Notes under the pieces: generated by a model
Seen by the model: the letters and a program-made list of their open reading frames with translations, nothing else
Databases searched by the model: none
Told to the model about the DNA's origin: nothing
Part shown: piece by piece, positions 7,667 through 11,145 of the stretch
Numbering within the stretch: the stretch's first letter is position 1
How the letters are laid out: every line of letters starts with the position of its first letter
DNA from: Burkholderiaceae bacterium
GTDB lineage: Bacteria > Pseudomonadota > Gammaproteobacteria > Burkholderiales > Burkholderiaceae_C
Direction: 5' to 3'
Length of the DNA stretch: 11,145 bases
Assembly: GCA_023262645.1 (NCBI GenBank)
Contig: JALRAA010000020.1
Coordinates: 1 to 11,145, forward strand
Made by a program: the position numbers and the translations under genes

Positions 7667-10600
7667 TCATCGGCTTGATTCATAAGCAGCCGTCGCCGCC
7701 TGACAGGCCGCCCAGTTGGTGGCTTGATCTCTGAATGGCGCGGGTCCCCACTCGGCTGGCAAACTGGGAATGGGCACGCTCATATCAATGACACGACGTG
7801 TTCTGAAGTCGTCAGAACACACCACGGCGTGAAACTCCAAGGCTTGCGCAGGCAAATTCATGATTTGCACTTGGTTACGCCCTTGTGCATAAGTCTCTAC
7901 ACCCCACATATCAAACAACGGCCTTTGGTCTCTGCCTGTCAGTTTGCTCAACATCACCAACAAATAATCATGGTGCGGATAACTGACCACACCGTTGACA
8001 ACCACCGATGCATGGGATGTGGCGGGCTTTTGGGCGTATGAACCGAATCCCAGTTTGTCTTTCACCGAGGGCCAATCAGCATCGGACACCGATTCAATTT
8101 GCCTGAGGTTGAGGTACATCAGGGTGAACACATCCCACGCTTGCTCCCACAAAGCATTGTCTGAGACGGTCGGATTTTTTTCTTTCAGTGCATCAAAGTA
8201 AATCAAAACCCATTGCAGATAAAAATACAAACGCGACCGGTTCTGTGCAGCATAGGCGGGATTGCTCCACAACGACTGTTTGATTTTCAATGATTTGGCC
8301 GACACCGAAAGTGATTTGTCAGCTGTTACACCTGAAATCATGTCAAACACCATTTTTGTCTCATCTAATTCATTTAAGTAACCAATTTCAGTTCTGCCTA
8401 GATCACGAAACAATTGCCAGCGCATGTGCAGAGGAAATATGTTGTTAGACACCTCATTAGACATGCCGTCATAAACCTTGAATCGCTGCAAGTTGTGGCC
8501 CATTTCATGGCTCTCACCCCAATCTCTGGGGCCGAATGCCGAACTGCTGTCAATCGGTTGCCCAGAACACATAGAACCACAATTCGCACGAACATCCGTT
8601 TGGTAGTGCTGAACAATCGGCGGGGCATGAATCGTTGCGTTCACACAATCCCATTGCAATTGATCGCAAATTATTTGAACGCTGGGTTTGAGTTCTAGCC
8701 CCCGCGCTCTGAAACCCGCGAGTTGATAGGCTTCTTCCATCACATATTTTTTGGCTTCAGCCAAGTATTTGTGCATGTCAATGCCCTTGTCCCGATGGTA
8801 ATAAGGCTTGTCTGCATTGGGGTACTTCCCACGTTGCTCATAGGTCTCTAGCGGAGACGGTTCGAGATACGGCAATACCTTGGAAGTGATCGAATGTATT
8901 TCCAAGCCTGGTGTTTTGATTTCTAACCAACCAATCGGATTTTTTTTGAGGTCATTTAAAAAAACCGTGGCGTCGGGTATACCCTGGGTAGAGTCGTAAA
9001 ACGGATGTTTGGCAGCGCCTTTGATTTGCAAACTGACTGTGGTGTCTTTGGCATCTTGAAACACCAACATCAACAATCCGCCATAAGGACTGACCACCGT
9101 CACGCTGTCTTTGCCCAAAAGAAATTCAGGGCTGCGCAAATACATAGGACGCCTGAGGCCTGAAGTAGGTTGGTCCACACCACGTGCGTCAGTGGTTGGT
9201 TCCCATTTTTTATTGGTACCTTCGCGCGTCGTGTTGATTTTGAATTTGAAAATTCCCGCAGGTGGTGCGTTAGGCCATTTGATTTCTACGGCTTGACCGG
9301 GCAGTGCAAATCGACCGATTGCGGTAAATCCCACCCCGCCTGGCAGCGTGACATCCACTGTTTCGAAGTCTGGACTGCCTTTGAGAGTTTGGACTTTGTC
9401 ATCCAAATAATTGCCCAATGAAGTTTGGGCTGCGCCTTTTTTTCTGACATAGGCAACCAGCGAGTCTGCCACATACGCCAATTGAAACTTCTCAGAGTTT
9501 TTAACTTTGTCTAATGGATAGACAATGGTTCTGCGGTAGGTGTCTGCCCACAGTATCAATTGTTGAAGCGATTTGTTGGCATTGAACTCGACATCAAAAA
9601 TGCTTTGACCATTCACATCCATTTCTTGGATTTTTGTCATCAAGAAATTCACGGGTTCGTGAATATCTTTGATGAACTGGGTAGGCATCACGCAATTGTT
9701 GTCAACGCACTGAGACCAATCGTAGGCAGAGAAAGAAGCCTTGCTAAGTCGACTAACCAAATTCCCCATGTGGTCGAATTGTTGTCGACGTTCTGCGAAT
9801 GTCACATTGCCAGACACCCAATCCTGGACATAGTAATTGCGCTTGTCTGGGTTGTCCCCGTAGGCAAACCCCATCGCTTTGTGCCGAAGATGGTCTTCTT
9901 TGAAAGCCGCTCTTGCGTAATCGTTAGGTGCGCCACCGTCCGGATGGGCATTCAAATAGAGGATAGGAATCTGTGCTTTGACAATCTCTTGGATGCGTTG
10001 CAACTGCGTATTCAAATCTACCCCCATTCGCCTGTCGATAGCACCCACCACCACCAATTGCGCTTTGGCGGCGCAATCCTTCAAGGGATCTGACAATGGA
10101 TCACACGACAGCGAATTGAAAGGAATGCCCAACGCGGTCAAACCTGCAGACGCATACGGTCGATAAACCTTGACACCTTTGCTGTTGGTGTAGAGAACCG
10201 CAGAGGAAGTGGGCAGACTGGACCAGGCCACATTCAAAGCGTTGGCAGACCGAGAAGTCCAGTCTGTCAAGGGATTGCCTGTGACCAACCAAGCAACCAC
10301 TCTTTTGAAAACGGTTTTATGCGCTGTTTGAGAAGGACGTACCGAAACAGGTTGAACCGTATTGGCAGGGTCAAAACCCGCCAAAATGTCGTAACCGTAA
10401 GCCGCGATTCGGTTGTCGTAGAGGGTGCTGATGGAAGCCAATGTGTTGCCTTTGTCGCCGATCACCATAGGAAAGACTTTGTCCACGGCCGCAAAGCTGG
10501 GTTGCATCATGTAGCTTTCGCGAACCAATTCAAATTGCGAGCTTTGCCCTGCGTAAAAATCATTCAGTAACTTTTCTCGGTCGACCTTGACCGACTCGAG

Positions 10601-10855
10601 TGAATTCATGGCCGATGAAATCAAGAAACTGGCATCGTCGGTTTTGAGTATGCTGGCATCGGCTGTGGACATGGCCAATTGCATGCGCCCCTGAGGGGTG
10701 GCGGTCAAATCAACCGGGTAGACCGTTTCAACAGATGTGGTTGAAGGCGCTGGCATGCTCGAAGTGCCGGTTGGCGAGTTGCCACCGCCACAGGCGACCA
10801 CCATCCCTGCGCATAAAAACAAAATGAATGTGTAAAACCGACTTGCGTACAACAT
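7667..10855 (-). CDS. ImpA-like M60-family zinc metallopeptidase, predicted lipoprotein
   Basis: Predicted secreted, membrane-anchored zinc protease of 1062 residues. The N-terminus is a lipoprotein signal (hydrophobic 7-21, lipobox VVAC with Cys22). Gly at +2 means no inner-membrane retention signal, so outer-membrane placement is likely. A Ser/Thr/Pro-rich linker (about 26-45) follows. Residues about 45-560 resemble the N-terminal region of Pseudomonas aeruginosa ImpA. The M60 part has a SPYGG block near 590 and the zinc site HEMGH at 783-787 with Glu801 13 residues on, fitting HExxHx(8-28)E. Ten further cysteines, several in close pairs (about 250-260, 380-386, 728-738, 757-763), suit an oxidising compartment. 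Known M60/ImpA proteases cut next to O-glycosylated Ser/Thr; that activity here is inferred. ImpA is about 920 residues, so this protein is longer. An in-frame TTG at 10894 lies at the predicted transcription start and was rejected. GC is visibly lower than in the neighbours. Confidence 0.85.
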   Translation of the reverse strand: MLYASRFYTFILFLCAGMVVACGGGNSPTGTSSMPAPSTTSVETVYPVDLTATPQGRMQLAMSTADASILKTDDASFLISSAMNSLESVKVDREKLLNDFYAGQSSQFELVRESYMMQPSFAAVDKVFPMVIGDKGNTLASISTLYDNRIAAYGYDILAGFDPANTVQPVSVRPSQTAHKTVFKRVVAWLVTGNPLTDWTSRSANALNVAWSSLPTSSAVLYTNSKGVKVYRPYASAGLTALGIPFNSLSCDPLSDPLKDCAAKAQLVVVGAIDRRMGVDLNTQLQRIQEIVKAQIPILYLNAHPDGGAPNDYARAAFKEDHLRHKAMGFAYGDNPDKRNYYVQDWVSGNVTFAERRQQFDHMGNLVSRLSKASFSAYDWSQCVDNNCVMPTQFIKDIHEPVNFLMTKIQEMDVNGQSIFDVEFNANKSLQQLILWADTYRRTIVYPLDKVKNSEKFQLAYVADSLVAYVRKKGAAQTSLGNYLDDKVQTLKGSPDFETVDVTLPGGVGFTAIGRFALPGQAVEIKWPNAPPAGIFKFKINTTREGTNKKWEPTTDARGVDQPTSGLRRPMYLRSPEFLLGKDSVTVVSPYGGLLMLVFQDAKDTTVSLQIKGAAKHPFYDSTQGIPDATVFLNDLKKNPIGWLEIKTPGLEIHSITSKVLPYLEPSPLETYEQRGKYPNADKPYYHRDKGIDMHKYLAEAKKYVMEEAYQLAGFRARGLELKPSVQIICDQLQWDCVNATIHAPPIVQHYQTDVRANCGSMCSGQPIDSSSAFGPRDWGESHEMGHNLQRFKVYDGMSNEVSNNIFPLHMRWQLFRDLGRTEIGYLNELDETKMVFDMISGVTADKSLSVSAKSLKIKQSLWSNPAYAAQNRSRLYFYLQWVLIYFDALKEKNPTVSDNALWEQAWDVFTLMYLNLRQIESVSDADWPSVKDKLGFGSYAQKPATSHASVVVNGVVSYPHHDYLLVMLSKLTGRDQRPLFDMWGVETYAQGRNQVQIMNLPAQALEFHAVVCSDDFRTRRVIDMSVPIPSLPAEWGPAPFRDQATNWAACQAATAAYESSR

Positions 10856-10861
10856 ATTTTT

Positions 10862-10866
10862 CTCCC
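10862..10866 (-). promoter_or_regulatory. Shine-Dalgarno site fixing the start of the M60 lipoprotein gene
   Basis: GGGAG on the minus strand lies 6 nt before the ATG at 10855. With the lipoprotein signal starting right there, it decides this start over the TTG at 10894, which would add 13 residues in front of a normal signal peptide. Confidence 0.85.
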
Positions 10867-10897
10867 ATAAATCACAAGAGATTTGTTCATACAAGTC

Positions 10898-10950
10898 ATT
10901 AAATAGTGCTAATTTTTAGGCGTCAAAGGTTTTTTTATAAAAATAAAACA
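10898..10950 (-). promoter_or_regulatory. Predicted sigma70 promoter with UP-like tract for the M60 lipoprotein gene
   Basis: On the minus strand TTGACG (10926-10921; 5 of 6 to the -35 consensus) and TTTAAT (10903-10898; 5 of 6 to the -10 consensus) are separated by exactly 17 bp. Upstream of the -35 is a nearly pure A/T tract (about 10950-10929, with TTTTATTTTTATAAAAAAA) in the position of an UP element. Transcription would start near 10891, giving a leader of about 36 nt with the GGGAG site near its end. This is the best-formed promoter in the window and implies that the protease gene is expressed on its own. Confidence 0.65.
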
Positions 10951-10953
10951 TTT

Positions 10954-10976
10954 GCGAAAGATTCTTAAATATTCGC
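10954..10976. terminator. Weak terminator-like hairpin in the AT-rich intergenic stretch
   Basis: GCGAA and TTCGC (10976-10972 with 10958-10954 on the minus strand) can pair, with a further ATT/AAT inside across a small internal loop. T-rich sequence follows on both strands. It lies about 40 nt after the stop of the partial gene at the right edge and could end its transcript. The stem is short and AT-rich, so this is weak. Confidence 0.25.
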
Positions 10977-11014
10977 GGTTTTAATTTAGAAAATGATTTG
11001 AACGGGCATGGATT

Positions 11015-11145
11015 TCACCCTTGTGCAACTTCGTTGGTAAGTGCAATGGATAAGGCGTTGTGGGCCATTTTTGCAACGTTTATGGCCGGCAAATGTTTCA
11101 ATTTGTGATCGCTCCACACTTGACGCCATCGTCGTGCACCCGGCT
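11015..11145 (-). CDS. Probable C-terminal end of an unidentified gene (cut by window edge)
   Basis: On the minus strand an open frame enters from the right edge and ends with TGA at 11017-11015, giving 42 residues. Visible pieces are RRWRQVWSDHKLKHLPAINV and KMAHNALSIALTNEVAQG. The composition looks protein-like and helical. Base composition changes sharply at its stop: mixed GC inside, very AT-rich after it, as expected at a gene boundary. A second minus frame is also open across this stretch, with a less protein-like, Cys/Arg-rich translation, so the frame choice is not certain. I do not recognise the family. It runs in the same direction as the M60 gene, which has its own promoter. Confidence 0.4.
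   Translation of the reverse strand, partial: PGARRWRQVWSDHKLKHLPAINVAKMAHNALSIALTNEVAQG

Noticed and set aside
7671..7692. Small inverted repeat (CGGCT/AGCCG) after the fabI stop as a possible terminator
   Set aside because: Five pairs, a 12-nt loop and no T-run on the plus strand; it also lies inside the coding end of the convergent gene.
10869..10884. Inverted repeat AAATC/GATTT in the leader of the protease gene as a possible operator
   Set aside because: Only 5-bp arms in AT-rich sequence; expected by chance, and no regulator gene is in view.
11046..11108. Short plus-strand frame of 20 codons (starts MDKALWAIF)
   Set aside because: No ribosome site, very short, and opposite the more convincing minus-strand partial gene.

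Overview
The window looks like chromosomal DNA of a betaproteobacterium, most likely Burkholderiales near Comamonadaceae. This rests on the rimP-nusA order, a RimP with an enlarged C-terminal domain, a complete yejABEF operon and the general character of the proteins. GC is moderate by eye and drops towards the right end. No tRNA, rRNA, CRISPR array or insertion sequence was seen.

Layout. (1) Positions 1-1236, minus strand: the 5' part of nusA (cut by the window edge) and all of rimP, whose stop overlaps the nusA start. A textbook intrinsic terminator hairpin (1253-1285) lies just before rimP, and a possible rimP promoter lies upstream of that hairpin. (2) Positions 1315-6830, minus strand: yejA-yejB-yejE-yejF, a complete oligopeptide-type ABC importer with a periplasmic binding protein, two permeases and a double-ATPase protein. 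The genes are packed with 1-nt gaps or overlaps. (3) Positions 6866-7666, plus strand: fabI, the NADH-dependent enoyl-ACP reductase, divergent from yejA across only 35 bp. (4) Positions 7667-10855, minus strand: a 1062-residue lipoprotein with a zinc-metallopeptidase site of the M60 (ImpA-like) family. It converges on fabI with no base between the two stop codons, is lower in GC than its neighbours, and has a well-formed sigma70-type promoter with an AT-rich UP-like tract. (5) Positions 10856-11145: an AT-rich intergenic stretch, then probably the C-terminal end of another minus-strand gene running off the window.

How the genes relate. The left end is core translation/transcription machinery, the middle is peptide uptake, and fabI is fatty-acid synthesis. 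The M60 lipoprotein is the accessory element. A surface protease that releases glycopeptides would fit beside a peptide importer, but the two are separated by fabI and there is no direct evidence that they cooperate.

No clear new multi-gene system was found. The items most worth following up are the ImpA-like lipoprotein with its own promoter, and the terminator-in-leader arrangement in front of rimP-nusA.
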